Shown: positions 1 to 8,535 of the stretch, in pieces
Position numbering within the stretch: position 1 is the first letter of the stretch
Layout of the letters: each line of letters starts with the position of its first letter
DNA from: Caulobacterales bacterium
GTDB lineage: Bacteria > Pseudomonadota > Alphaproteobacteria > Caulobacterales > Parvularculaceae
Assembly (NCBI GenBank): GCA_020638525.1
Contig: JACKIL010000001.1
Location: 248,001-312,000, forward strand
DNA length: 64,000 nt
Direction: 5' to 3'
Translations under genes and position numbers: made by a program
Notes under the pieces: generated by a model
Told to the model about the DNA's origin: nothing
Databases searched by the model: none
What the model saw: the letters and a program-made list of their open reading frames with translations, nothing else

Positions 1-1
1 G

Positions 2-274
2 TTCAATGTTTGCGTCATCGTGATGATGAAACTCTCGGCCAAGACGCGGCAGGCGGCGGAGAAGTTCACTGCGGCGATTGCAAAGGTGAAAGCCGTCTCC
101 GAATGCCACTCGCTTTCCGGGCGCTATGATTATCTCTGCAAAGTCTATGCGCGCGATGTCGCCGAGTTCGAGAGCCTCGTCATGAGCGACCTCAGCCAGC
201 TCCCCGGATTGATGGATATGGAATCCTTCTTCATCCTGAGCTCGCCGGTCGATGCGCGCGGCGTGCCGGTCTGA
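2..274 (+). CDS. Lrp/AsnC-family regulator, C-terminal part (5' end outside window)
   Basis: The frame is open from the first bases of the window, so this is the end of a longer gene. The visible ~90 residues fit the RAM/AsnC ligand-binding domain: a beta strand (FNVCVIV), a helix, then the SGRYDYLCKVYARD segment, in which the G-x-D/Y-D-x-L pattern of effector-binding Lrp regulators is recognisable. The protein ends with the typical short tail after a conserved S-S-P. The DNA-binding N-terminus is not visible, so its targets cannot be inferred. It reads toward the convergent tetR gene. Confidence 0.75.
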   Translation, partial: FNVCVIVMMKLSAKTRQAAEKFTAAIAKVKAVSECHSLSGRYDYLCKVYARDVAEFESLVMSDLSQLPGLMDMESFFILSSPVDARGVPV

Positions 275-297
275 CGACAGTCATTACTGTGAAGCGG

Positions 298-1011
298 TCA
301 GGCGCGCTTCGCCGTCTTGTGCGGCACATATTCAGGAAGGAATGTCCGGCAATAGGCGATGCGGGCCCTTTTCGCCTGCTCATGATATTCTTCCGTGATG
401 ATCCCGTGGCGATGCACTGAAAGAGACCAGATCGCGTCGCTGATGATGATCGTTTCGGTCAGGCGTTCGACAAAATCCGGAATCTGCGGCATCTCGAAAT
501 AGGTGTTGAGTTCTTCGATCGCCCTTGCGGCGGCGCGTCCGTTGAACTTGAGGTCGAGCGCCCTGATGGTTGAAGAAAGACCCGTGCCCAGAATCAGTTT
601 TCGGGCGGCGGGGTGCGCATTGTAGAACGCGCCAGCTTCCGCGAACCTGTCTTCTAGGAGCTGCTGCCAGGAGGTAGGCCTCTCCGTCGGCGGCGTTTCG
701 AGCGCTTTGAAGAACATGTCGTCGAAATGCTCTGCGAGCGCAAAGTAAACGCACGCCGCGTCAGGGAAGAAGTGATAGATGGACTGCGCCGAGACGCCGG
801 CTTCTTCCGCGATCTGATAGATGCTGATGTCGGCGGGCTCCATGTCCTCGAGCAGGCGTTCGGCCGCGTCCAGAATCGTCTTGAACCGCTCCTTTCCCCG
901 CTTCTGTTTCGGCAGCCTTATCGTCTGAAGGCGCGAGTTGTTCGCCAGCCGCGAAGTTACTGGCGCTAACGCGTCCGCTTCTTTTTTCTTGGTCTTCGCT
1001 CTGCGATTCAT
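298..1011 (-). CDS. TetR/AcrR-family transcriptional regulator
   Basis: A 237-residue protein with a basic, disordered N-terminal extension (about residues 1-38), followed by a TetR helix-turn-helix at about 42-88 (RFKTILDAAERLLE...IYQIAEEAGVSAQSIYHFF). The C-terminal half is all-helical and diverges, as is usual for ligand-binding TetR domains. It is transcribed away from the cytochrome operon that starts near 1.2 kb. A 12-bp box at 1181-1192 lies in the shared intergenic region and recurs before the TonB receptor gene, so local control of this redox/uptake cluster is inferred. The ligand is unknown. Confidence 0.85.
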   Translation of the reverse strand: MNRRAKTKKKEADALAPVTSRLANNSRLQTIRLPKQKRGKERFKTILDAAERLLEDMEPADISIYQIAEEAGVSAQSIYHFFPDAACVYFALAEHFDDMFFKALETPPTERPTSWQQLLEDRFAEAGAFYNAHPAARKLILGTGLSSTIRALDLKFNGRAAARAIEELNTYFEMPQIPDFVERLTETIIISDAIWSLSVHRHGIITEEYHEQAKRARIAYCRTFLPEYVPHKTAKRA

Positions 1012-1180
1012 TCAGCCTCTGATCCATTCAGGCGGACGCAGCCGCCGCGCCGGCGCCCTTCCTGTTCTTAATGGAGGGTCCCGCCCTTCGGGGAAAGGCG
1101 CCAAATCCCCGCGCCGGGGGGAGCCTCGCCCCAAGGTAGACGCCTAACGCTCCGGGAAGATAGCAGGACTATTGCTTTTC

Positions 1181-1192
1181 GGATAAATATCC
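1181..1192. promoter_or_regulatory. Candidate TetR operator, copy 1 (GGATAAATATCC)
   Basis: GGATA-AA-TATCC forms 5-bp inverted arms around AA, and the outer C/G pair extends it to 14 bp. It lies just upstream of the cytochrome reading frame, between it and the divergent tetR. The identical 12-mer occurs at 5800-5811 before the TonB receptor gene. Assignment to this TetR protein is inference from position. Confidence 0.5.
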
Positions 1193-1237
1193 GTAAATTT
1201 GAACGGATTGAGATCGGGTAGGGGCGTTGGCAAGCCA

Positions 1238-1918
1238 ATGAATGCAGGGGAACGCCTGACGTTACGCGCGGGCAGTCGGATCGCTAATGCGCAGATGGCC
1301 GCCAAAGCCGCCGCGATAATTCTCGCTGCGACAGCTTCGGGTTTTGCGCCCGCCGGCGCGCGGGCGCAGGAAACGGGCGGCGATCTTTACGAGACCAATT
1401 GCGCCGCCTGTCACGGCGCCGCCGGAGAAGGAAACGCCGCGCTTCAGGCGCCCGTGCTCGCGGGGCAGGGCGAAGCCTATCTTGCAAGGCAGATGGCGAA
1501 TTTCGCATCGGGCAAGCGGCGCGCCGACGACAACCCGACCGCTGCGGGCATGATCTTCATCCTTGAAGAGATGGCGCAGTCGGACGCGCAGGTGATCGCG
1601 AAATATCTGTCTTCACTGGCGCCGCCGTCGATCGAGCAGGACAGGGCCGCGGCTAGCTTCAAGGGTCGAGGGCTCTATTCCGGATGCATTTCCTGCCACG
1701 GCGCGAAAGGGCAGGGCAATGAAGCCTTGGGCGCGCCGCGCCTCTCCGCGCAATATGGCTGGTATGTCGAGGGACAAATCAAAGCCTTCAAGAATGGCGC
1801 GCGCGGCTTTCACGCCGATGATGTCTATGGAAAGCAGATGAAGGCGATGGCGGATACGGTCCGCTCAGACGAAGACGCCGCGCTTATCGTCGATTATCTG
1901 GCGACACTGGAGCCCTGA
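1238..1918 (+). CDS. Dihaem c-type cytochrome (cytochrome c4-like)
   Basis: Two haem-attachment motifs are visible, CAACH in the N-terminal half and CISCH in the C-terminal half. Each is followed by a G-A-x-G-x-G-N loop, giving the two-domain layout of cytochrome c4, a periplasmic electron carrier. A hydrophobic stretch ending A-R-A before QETGG looks like a signal peptide. The start is uncertain: TTG at 1199, ATG at 1238 and ATG at 1295 are in frame. The last gives the tidiest signal peptide but has no clear ribosome-binding site. First gene of a tightly spaced set with the peroxidase homologue (TTG start 1 nt after this stop). Likely passes electrons to or from its dihaem neighbour. Confidence 0.85.
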   Translation: MNAGERLTLRAGSRIANAQMAAKAAAIILAATASGFAPAGARAQETGGDLYETNCAACHGAAGEGNAALQAPVLAGQGEAYLARQMANFASGKRRADDNPTAAGMIFILEEMAQSDAQVIAKYLSSLAPPSIEQDRAAASFKGRGLYSGCISCHGAKGQGNEALGAPRLSAQYGWYVEGQIKAFKNGARGFHADDVYGKQMKAMADTVRSDEDAALIVDYLATLEP

Positions 1919-1919
1919 G

Positions 1920-3080
1920 TTGAAGCGGGCGCTGATTTCGCTTTGCGCGATGGCGCTTCTGGGGGCCGCAAAAGCGGATCGCATCGAGCTGAACGATCGG
2001 TGCCCTGCGAGCTTTCGCTTGCTTGAAGACGGCACTTGTGAACTCGTCACGCTTTATTCAGCCTATAGCTCGCCCGCGAACCATGGCGGGGTGCGCGCGC
2101 ATATCAGCCCGCCCGCGAAGCGCTATACGCCGAAAGAAATCGACCTTGGGCGTTATCTCTTTTTCGATCCTGTCCTGTCTGTGAACGGAACGATGAGCTG
2201 CGCGTCCTGTCACGATCCGGCGAAGGGTTTCAGCGATGGCAGGAAGCGGGCGGTCGGACGCGGCGAGCTTGAAAGGGCAGCGCCGACATTGTGGAACGTC
2301 GCTTTCGCGGACAAATATATGTGGGATGGGCGCGCGGCGACGCTCGAAGAGCAAGCGGCGATGCCGCTCTATTCGCCGAAGGAGATGGGCGCGACGCCAG
2401 AGTCGGTCGAACGCGCTTTGCGCGCCGCCCCGGCCTATCGGGATCTTTTCAATCAGGCGTTCGGCCAGCTTCCGACGGCTGAGCTTGCAAGCGTCGCGCT
2501 CGCAGCGTTCGAATCGTCGCTGATCAGCCTCAACAGCCGTTATGACCGCTATGCGCACGGCGATGAAAGCGCGCTCAGCGAACAGGAGATACGCGGGTTC
2601 AACGCCTTTCGCGGTTTCGTGGCGCGCTGCTCGCAATGCCACATCCCACCTCTGTTCACCGATTTTGAGCTCGCGGTCGTCGGCGCGCCGGCTGATGACC
2701 AGGGCCATGAAGACGCGGGCGCCGGGGCCCTATCCGATGATCCCTCTCTCTACGGAGCGTTCAAGACGCCGACCTTGCGCAATATCAGCCGCACCGCGCC
2801 TTACTTTCAGGCTGGTCAGTTCGGCACGCTCAAAGAAGTCGTCGAGTTTTATAACGACACGAGAGGGCACGCGGCGCCGCAAGGCAAGCCGCTGAAGATA
2901 CATTGGCACGTTCACATGACTGAAGGGCCGGAGCTCTCGGAGGAGGACGTTTCCGACATCGCCGCGTTTCTTCTGGCGCTGGAAGACGAAACGCTCTCGC
3001 CGGAAATCCCGAGCCGGCTTCCGTCCGAACTACAGCAAAACGTCCGCCAGGGTATGGCGACGAGCGGAGGATTGAAATGA
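1920..3080 (+). CDS. Dihaem cytochrome c peroxidase/MauG-family protein
   Basis: 386 residues with a short signal peptide and two haem c motifs, C94-A-S-C-H98 and C237-S-Q-C-H241. The spacing and surrounding sequence (DLGRYLFFDP before the first haem, then APTLWNVAF and MWDGR) are those of the CcpA/MauG superfamily. Members reduce H2O2 or carry out oxidations through high-valent haem in the periplasm. Translation probably starts at TTG immediately after the upstream stop; ATG at residue 11 would leave a weak signal peptide. The 3' end overlaps the next ATG by 4 nt. Whether it is a peroxidase, a MauG-type maturase or an oxygenase-like enzyme cannot be decided here. Confidence 0.88.
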   Translation: MKRALISLCAMALLGAAKADRIELNDRCPASFRLLEDGTCELVTLYSAYSSPANHGGVRAHISPPAKRYTPKEIDLGRYLFFDPVLSVNGTMSCASCHDPAKGFSDGRKRAVGRGELERAAPTLWNVAFADKYMWDGRAATLEEQAAMPLYSPKEMGATPESVERALRAAPAYRDLFNQAFGQLPTAELASVALAAFESSLISLNSRYDRYAHGDESALSEQEIRGFNAFRGFVARCSQCHIPPLFTDFELAVVGAPADDQGHEDAGAGALSDDPSLYGAFKTPTLRNISRTAPYFQAGQFGTLKEVVEFYNDTRGHAAPQGKPLKIHWHVHMTEGPELSEEDVSDIAAFLLALEDETLSPEIPSRLPSELQQNVRQGMATSGGLK

Positions 3081-4132
3081 AGCACCGACATGATTTGCTA
3101 ATAGGAGCGTGCGCCGCATCTCTGGCGCTCTTTGCGTGCCTGCAGCCTGCTTTGGCGCAGAGCGGGTCCGTTCTATCGGACACCTCGGACGTGGAATTGC
3201 AGCAAAAAGTGCAAGCGCAGGCCGCTGAAAAGATAAAATGCGCGCCGCTCGCCGACGCCGCTAAGGCGCAAGAGGCTTTCGCATCGGCGGTGAACGACAA
3301 GTGGGACCGTGCGGCGGTCGGATGCGCGATCGAATACGGATTGACCGCGTTCGACGCGCTACCGCAATCGGATGAAAGGAAGGTCGCCTTCGGCCTAGAG
3401 CTGATGGGCGCGATCGTCAGCTATTTCGACGTCATCGATAAATCCTACAACAAGCTCTATGAGAGCACCGACACGGCCGCCGAGCTTTCGCTGCGCTGGG
3501 AGACCAATCGCGCGAATGGCGACAAGGTTCTTGCGGCGCTCGAACCTGCGGCGGCGGATGTCGTGGAGTTCCGTCTCCTGAGCGCGGCGTTCAAGCTTGC
3601 TTCATCCCAGCGCGGCGTTGACCCGATGGTTCAGGGAAAGCTGCAGAGCGAAGCGCTCGCCGGGCTGCAAGGCGTGATGGCTGAAAAGCCCGAAGCGCTC
3701 GGCGGGCTCGCGCCGCTTCTGATGGGGCAGCTTCTCTATGCGCTTCCCGGTTTTCTCGGCGGCGATGTCGAAAAGGCGGGCGCATTGTTCGAGCGAGCCC
3801 GTTCGATCGATCCAAACAATCTCGCCGCCTATCGGGGGCTGGTCGAATATCACCTCAAAAAGCGCGAGCCGGAAAAAGTCGCGGCTGTTCTCGAAGCTGC
3901 CTTGAAGGTCGATCCCCAAGCGCTGAACGCGCAGGACTTCGTTGACGACGCGCAGTTTCTGGGCGGGCTCGCAGTGCGCGCGGGGAGAGAAGATCTCGCA
4001 GCGTCTTTCAACAGCGAGCGCGCCAAAATGCTTGCGGAAAAGCCCTATCTGCAGACACGCAAGAAGGCCGCTTCCTTCGGGCACGGGGCGGAAGATCCGT
4101 TCACGGGCAAAGACAGCAACGAACTCAAGTAA
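3077..4132 (+). CDS. Exported TPR-like protein (resembles TRAP T-component/TatT)
   Basis: 351 residues starting with a signal peptide (LIGACAASLALFACLQPALAQ). The body is helical. Around residues 210-275 is a segment LLMGQLLYALPGFLGGDVEKAGALFERA...IDPNN that matches TPR-type packing and resembles the 'GGDxEKAxxxFERA' signature of TatT (TRAP transporter T-component) proteins. It overlaps the peroxidase stop codon (ATGA-type), so the two are translationally coupled. A scaffold or binding role in the periplasmic redox module is inferred; no catalytic motif is visible. Confidence 0.6.
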   Translation: MKHRHDLLIGACAASLALFACLQPALAQSGSVLSDTSDVELQQKVQAQAAEKIKCAPLADAAKAQEAFASAVNDKWDRAAVGCAIEYGLTAFDALPQSDERKVAFGLELMGAIVSYFDVIDKSYNKLYESTDTAAELSLRWETNRANGDKVLAALEPAAADVVEFRLLSAAFKLASSQRGVDPMVQGKLQSEALAGLQGVMAEKPEALGGLAPLLMGQLLYALPGFLGGDVEKAGALFERARSIDPNNLAAYRGLVEYHLKKREPEKVAAVLEAALKVDPQALNAQDFVDDAQFLGGLAVRAGREDLAASFNSERAKMLAEKPYLQTRKKAASFGHGAEDPFTGKDSNELK

Positions 4133-4154
4133 ATCCTGAAAACTGGACGCCGAC

Positions 4155-5615
4155 ATGAAAAATCAGAACCACCTGAAATACGCATTCGTCATGCTTCCCG
4201 TGCTCCTCGCAGCCTGTTCGGGCGGGGGCGAGACAAAGCAGGAGGCGAAGCAGGAAGAGTCCGCGCAAGCCTCCGCATCGCCTGAAGGCGCGGCGGGCCC
4301 GCGCGAAATCGTCGTTGAAGAGGGCGGCAGCATTCAGGCGGCGGTGAACGAAGCCAAATCCGGCGACACCATCATCGTGAAACCCGGCGTCTACAAACAA
4401 TCCGTCTACATCGACAAACCGAACATCACCTTGCGGGGCCTGCGCGACGGCGATCGCTGGGCGGTTCTTGACGGCGAGACGGTCAAGAATGACGGCATCA
4501 TCGCCTCCGGCCATTCGACAGTCATCGATGGCTTCTACGTCAAGGGTTACAAAGGCAACGGCATCATGACCCAGGGCGCCAACAACTTTCAGATACTGAA
4601 CAATCACGTCGAAGGCGCTTTCTACGGCATCTTCCCCCAATACGGGCGGAACGGCCTCGTCAAAGGAAACACCGTCACGGGTTCTGAAGACGCCGGCATT
4701 TATGTCGGGATGTCCGATAATATCGACGTTCTTGAAAACGTCGCCTACGGCAATGTCATGGGTCTCGAATTCGAGAACACGCGCAACGCCCTGATGGCGC
4801 GTAACCACATTTACGGGAATGCGAGCGGCATCGCGCTGACGATTGTGCCGGGCCTGCCAGTGAAAGACGCCTATTCGCAGGTGATCAAGGACAACAAGAT
4901 CGAGAAGAACAACATCGAGAACTTCGCACCGTCGAGCTCGATCGCGGCGGGCGTGCCGAGCGGCGTCGGCATTATCGTCGTCGGGCCGGATGATATCACC
5001 ATCGAGAACAATGAAATCGCCGGAAACGACAATGTCGGCGTTCTGGTCACGGACTTGCTGACATTCGGCCTGTCGAATGATCCGAAAGTCGATCCCTATT
5101 CCGACGGGATCAAGATCATGAAAAACACCTGGCGCGACAATGGCGATAATCTCTCCGGCATGCTCGGCGGCATGATCGCAGCAGCGAGCCGCAGCGGCGT
5201 TGAAATTCTTTCCATGGGCAAGGACCGAGATAGCTGCCTGCTTGCTGAAGATGGCGTCGACGCGCTCGGCGTCGATCAGTGGACGGCGTGCGATCCTTCA
5301 ATGACGAAAGCGACCTTCGATACGGCCATGATCAAAGACGGCGCGGAAGAGCCCGTCTATTCGCCGGAACAGAAGGGCCGGCTCACTTACCTTGCGGTCT
5401 GCACGGGGTGCCACGCCTATGACTCCGTGCTTCACGGACCGTCAGTGGAATCCATCAAAGCGCTCTATGCGGACAATCCTGAAGGGCTTGTCCAATACGC
5501 CGCCAATCCTGTTCGCAAGCGGGAGGATTTTCCGGAAATGCCGGCGCAGAGCTATCTTGGCGACGATGTTCTGACGCAGATTGCAGACTACATCCTTTAC
5601 GATCTCGGGGAGTAA
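4155..5615 (+). CDS. Lipoprotein: right-handed parallel beta-helix fused to a C-terminal cytochrome c
   Basis: 486 residues. The N-terminus has a lipobox (L-L-A-A-C21), so an outer-membrane-anchored lipoprotein is expected. Residues ~55-340 carry parallel beta-helix (NosD/pectate-lyase-like) repeats: 'GGSIQAAVNEAKSGDTIIVKPGVY' start, then many N-x-I/V-x-x-N coils such as NIDVLENVAYGN. At the C-terminus is a haem motif C416-T-G-C-H420 with a likely distal methionine at M462 (F-P-E-M-P-A). The fusion suggests substrate binding on the helix next to an electron carrier. It lies 22 nt after the TPR gene and is the last gene before a hairpin terminator. Its substrate is not known. Confidence 0.8.
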   Translation: MKNQNHLKYAFVMLPVLLAACSGGGETKQEAKQEESAQASASPEGAAGPREIVVEEGGSIQAAVNEAKSGDTIIVKPGVYKQSVYIDKPNITLRGLRDGDRWAVLDGETVKNDGIIASGHSTVIDGFYVKGYKGNGIMTQGANNFQILNNHVEGAFYGIFPQYGRNGLVKGNTVTGSEDAGIYVGMSDNIDVLENVAYGNVMGLEFENTRNALMARNHIYGNASGIALTIVPGLPVKDAYSQVIKDNKIEKNNIENFAPSSSIAAGVPSGVGIIVVGPDDITIENNEIAGNDNVGVLVTDLLTFGLSNDPKVDPYSDGIKIMKNTWRDNGDNLSGMLGGMIAAASRSGVEILSMGKDRDSCLLAEDGVDALGVDQWTACDPSMTKATFDTAMIKDGAEEPVYSPEQKGRLTYLAVCTGCHAYDSVLHGPSVESIKALYADNPEGLVQYAANPVRKREDFPEMPAQSYLGDDVLTQIADYILYDLGE

Positions 5616-5624
5616 CTGATTGGG

Positions 5625-5645
5625 GCGGCGCTTCGGCGCCGCTCT
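5625..5645 (+). terminator. Hairpin terminator after the cytochrome/beta-helix operon
   Basis: GCGGCGC (5625-5631), loop TTCG, GCGCCGC (5636-5642), followed by TCTTCG. It starts ten bases after the stop codon. The UUCG tetraloop makes a stable stem; the T-tract is weak. Confidence 0.6.
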
Positions 5646-5765
5646 TCGTGTCCGTAGGCGGACGGCCGGGTTTTCTCGGCGCGCGAGGCGGGGCGAGCGC
5701 TGTGGCGCAAAGTCGTCACCTCACGGCGAAATTCGCAGGAATTCGCTGATCTCCCATCCTCGCGC

Positions 5766-5819
5766 TTGACGATATTGCCAGATTGGCGAATTAATATCTG
5801 GATAAATATCCGGATAAAG
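5766..5819 (+). promoter_or_regulatory. Promoter and candidate TetR operator (copy 2) before the TonB receptor
   Basis: A TTGACG -35-like hexamer (5766-5771) is followed about 18 bp later by ATTAAT (5790-5795). The box GGATAAATATCC sits directly downstream at 5800-5811, with a further GGATAAA at 5812-5818. Placing the box at the expected transcription start fits repression. The 12-mer is identical to the copy at 1181-1192. Confidence 0.5.
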
Positions 5820-5842
5820 GGTTCTTTCTGAAGGGGATGACG

Positions 5843-8074
5843 ATGAAAAAATACGCAATCGGCCTGCTTGCGTCGGTCAGCGCGCTTGGCGTCGGGGCGG
5901 GAGCGTCCGCGCAGGAAACGTCGGAAAGCGGCGGCGGGCGCATTCTGGATTCAATCGTCGTCACGGCGCAGAAGAAGGAAGAGAACCTGCAGAACGTGCC
6001 GATCTCGATCAGCGCGTTCAGCGGCGATGACCTCGCAACGCTCGGGCTCAATCAGAGCAATGAGCTTGGCCAGTTCATTCCCGGCCTCGAAATTTCGACG
6101 TCGAGCGGGCAGGGCTCGCAGCTCATCGTCTTCATGCGCGGCGCAGGCCTCAACGATTTCAACACGAACAACTCCGGACCGATTGGCATTTATGCTGACG
6201 AAGTGTTCGTCAGCTCGCCCATCCTGACCTCGTTCCAGTTCTTCGACGCAGAGCGGCTGGAAGTGCTGAAAGGCCCGCAAGGAACGCTTTACGGGCGCAA
6301 CACCACGGGCGGCGCGATCAAGTTCATTTCCAATAAGCCGACGGACGAGTTCGAATTCAAGGCGCGCGGCAGCTATGGCCGGTTCGATACGACGGAGATC
6401 GAGGCGGCGATTTCCGGTCCGATCACGGATCGTATTCGCGCCCGTGCGGCCGTCATCAAGAATGACTCTGACGGCTACGTCAAAAACCTCGTGACGGGCG
6501 ATTATGAGAACGGCGTCGATACGATCGCCTGGCGCGGCATCGTCGATTTCGACGCTACGGACAATTTCACCATTCGCGGATCGGTCCACGGCGCGAGCTC
6601 GGACAGCCCCGGTTTCAAACCGAACCAGCTGAGCGTCGGCCCCGGCGGCGCAGATGCGCTCGGTTACTCGGCGCCGGCGGATGTTTTCACTGGCGAGTAC
6701 AATGAAAGCAAGAAGAACGATCTGAACTCGATCGGCGGCTATATCGAAGCCAAGTGGGAACTGCCTGGTTTCACGGTTACATCGATCTCCGCTTACGACG
6801 AAGTTGACAGCGTGGTGGCGGAAGAAACGGACGGTTCGCCCCTGTCGATGATCTCCATCGACTATGGCGTCGAGTCTGAAACGTTCACGCAGGAATTGCG
6901 GTTCAACGGCCAGTTCGGACGCGTCGAATGGCTGCTCGGCGGATATTATCTGACCGAAGACCTGACGCAGAACCAGACGGTCGATCTTTTCCGTGAACTT
7001 CGCGTTTTCACCGGCGGTCTTTCAGATCCCAACGGGGACATCACCGGCGCGCCCGTGCTCTTCGACAGAACGCTGAACGATCAGGAGACGAAGTCGGTCG
7101 CCGTTTTCGCGCAGACAGAAATCGCTGTGACCGACGCTCTGACGGTGACGTTGGGCGGTCGTTACACGGATGAAGAGCGGACATTCGCCGCGACCTCTAC
7201 GCTGGAAGATCAAGCCCTGTTCGGTCCGGACGGCGTGCCGATCTATAACTTCAGCGGACTGAAGTTGCACGATGATGCGTTCTCCTGGCGCTTCGGCATC
7301 GATTATGCGCTCGGCGATCAGGCGCTTCTCTATGCAAGCGCGTCGCGCGGCTTCAAGAGCGGCGGCTTCAACGGCGGGTTCCTCGCATTCGATCCGGTCG
7401 AAGCGGCTTTGCAGCTTGACCCTTATCAACCGGAGTTCGTGACGGCCTATGAGGTCGGCTTCAAGTCGGACTTGTTCGATAACCGCCTGCGGCTGAACGG
7501 CGCCTTTTTCTATAACGACTTTTCGGACCTTCAGGTGTTCACGCTCGTCAATACGGGCGTAATCCCGATCCAGGTGCTCGACAATGCGAGCGGCGCGGAA
7601 GTCTATGGCTTCGAATTCGACGCCGTTTACTACCCGGTTGATAATCTGTTGCTCAACGTCACCGGCGCATTCCAGCACAGCGAACTCGTTGACTTCGTCA
7701 GCGGCGCCGGCGCCGACTTCTCAGGCAACAAAATCGCGTTGACGCCGGATGCGTCAGTGACAGCGCTTGCGCGTTACGATTACAACCTCGCAAATCTCGG
7801 CGACCTTTATATTCAGGGCTCCGTCGCCTATCGCAGCTCGGTGTTCTTCTCGACCGAGAACAACCCGCTGCTGGAGCAGGACGGCTACGCGCTCGTCAAC
7901 GCCAGGGTGGGCTTCGCCCATTCGTCGGATAGGTGGGAACTCGCCGTCTTCGGCAAGAATCTCACTGACGAGGCCTATGTGACTTATGCCGGCGACTTGT
8001 CCGACTTCGGGTTCATGCAGCGTTATATCGGCATGCCGCGGATCTGGGGCGTGGAACTCGCGATCAATTTCTGA
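5843..8074 (+). CDS. TonB-dependent outer-membrane receptor
   Basis: About 743 residues. A signal peptide ends A-S-A-Q; a TonB-box-like DSIVVTAQ follows, then a plug domain (NVPISISAFSGDDL...GLEIST, GPQGTLYGRNTTGGAIKFIS), and a 22-strand-type barrel with the terminal aromatic signature ...WGVELAINF. These are hallmarks of energised outer-membrane uptake of substrates such as siderophores or hydrophobic organics. ATG 5843 is preferred over 5837 because AAGGGG (5831-5836) is then 6 nt upstream. The gene has its own promoter, with the same putative operator as the cytochrome operon, so co-regulation is likely. The sequence resembles the Sphingomonas/Hyphomonas-type receptors of broad substrate range; the ligand cannot be deduced. 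Confidence 0.92.
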   Translation: MKKYAIGLLASVSALGVGAGASAQETSESGGGRILDSIVVTAQKKEENLQNVPISISAFSGDDLATLGLNQSNELGQFIPGLEISTSSGQGSQLIVFMRGAGLNDFNTNNSGPIGIYADEVFVSSPILTSFQFFDAERLEVLKGPQGTLYGRNTTGGAIKFISNKPTDEFEFKARGSYGRFDTTEIEAAISGPITDRIRARAAVIKNDSDGYVKNLVTGDYENGVDTIAWRGIVDFDATDNFTIRGSVHGASSDSPGFKPNQLSVGPGGADALGYSAPADVFTGEYNESKKNDLNSIGGYIEAKWELPGFTVTSISAYDEVDSVVAEETDGSPLSMISIDYGVESETFTQELRFNGQFGRVEWLLGGYYLTEDLTQNQTVDLFRELRVFTGGLSDPNGDITGAPVLFDRTLNDQETKSVAVFAQTEIAVTDALTVTLGGRYTDEERTFAATSTLEDQALFGPDGVPIYNFSGLKLHDDAFSWRFGIDYALGDQALLYASASRGFKSGGFNGGFLAFDPVEAALQLDPYQPEFVTAYEVGFKSDLFDNRLRLNGAFFYNDFSDLQVFTLVNTGVIPIQVLDNASGAEVYGFEFDAVYYPVDNLLLNVTGAFQHSELVDFVSGAGADFSGNKIALTPDASVTALARYDYNLANLGDLYIQGSVAYRSSVFFSTENNPLLEQDGYALVNARVGFAHSSDRWELAVFGKNLTDEAYVTYAGDLSDFGFMQRYIGMPRIWGVELAINF

Positions 8075-8116
8075 TCGACGCTTAAGCCTCATCTAGCTAA
8101 GGCGTGAGAGTTTGAA

Positions 8117-8162
8117 TTTCTCCGGTCGCCGGGCCATTCTTGGCCAAAAGCGACCGGAGAAA
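8117..8162 (+). promoter_or_regulatory. Long hairpin enclosing the ribosome-binding site of the RidA gene
   Basis: Arms 8117-8129 (TTTCTCCGGTCGC) and 8150-8162 (GCGACCGGAGAAA) pair perfectly over 13 bp. Inside them GGCCA/TGGCC (8132-8136/8141-8145) closes a 4-nt loop. The 3' arm contains GGAGA, the Shine-Dalgarno sequence for ATG 8167. It could mask that site, or act as a terminator for the receptor gene (no T-tract follows). Confidence 0.55.
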
Positions 8163-8166
8163 AATC

Positions 8167-8532
8167 ATGAGTTCTGGTAAAGGGCATTATTCGCCTGCGA
8201 CGCGGTTCGGAGACCTCATTTTCGTCTCCGGGCAATTGCCGCTGAGCGAAGAGGGCGGGCACGACCCGGCCGCGCCATTCGAGCGTCAGGTGGAGCGGGT
8301 CTTCAGGCGGCTGTTCGCGGTGCTGGAGGCGAACGGGTCGAACAAGGATTCGCTTCTCAAAGTGAACGTCTACCTCGACACCATCGCGCTCTGGGAAGAA
8401 TTCAATCCGCAATATGCAGGGATCATGGGCGAGGCGAGGCCGGCGCGCACTGTCGTCGCGGCGCCGGGGCTGCACTTTGGATATTTGCTGGAAGTCGATG
8501 CGATCGCCCATGTCGCCAAAGCGGGCGCGTGA
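8167..8532 (+). CDS. RidA/YjgF/YER057c-family enamine/imine deaminase
   Basis: 121 residues covering the whole RidA fold: SPATRFGDLIFVSGQLPL at the N-terminus, then the helix with ERQVERVFRRLFAVLEA, LLKVNVYL, and the C-terminal ARPARTVVAAPGL...LLEVDAIAHV, in which the conserved Arg and Glu of the active site are present. RidA proteins hydrolyse reactive 2-aminoacrylate and other enamines made by PLP enzymes. ATG 8167 is chosen over TTG 8140 because GGAGA lies 6 nt upstream. It converges on a DSD1-like PLP enzyme gene 4 bp away, a chemically sensible neighbour. Confidence 0.9.
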   Translation: MSSGKGHYSPATRFGDLIFVSGQLPLSEEGGHDPAAPFERQVERVFRRLFAVLEANGSNKDSLLKVNVYLDTIALWEEFNPQYAGIMGEARPARTVVAAPGLHFGYLLEVDAIAHVAKAGA

Positions 8533-8535
8533 TCC

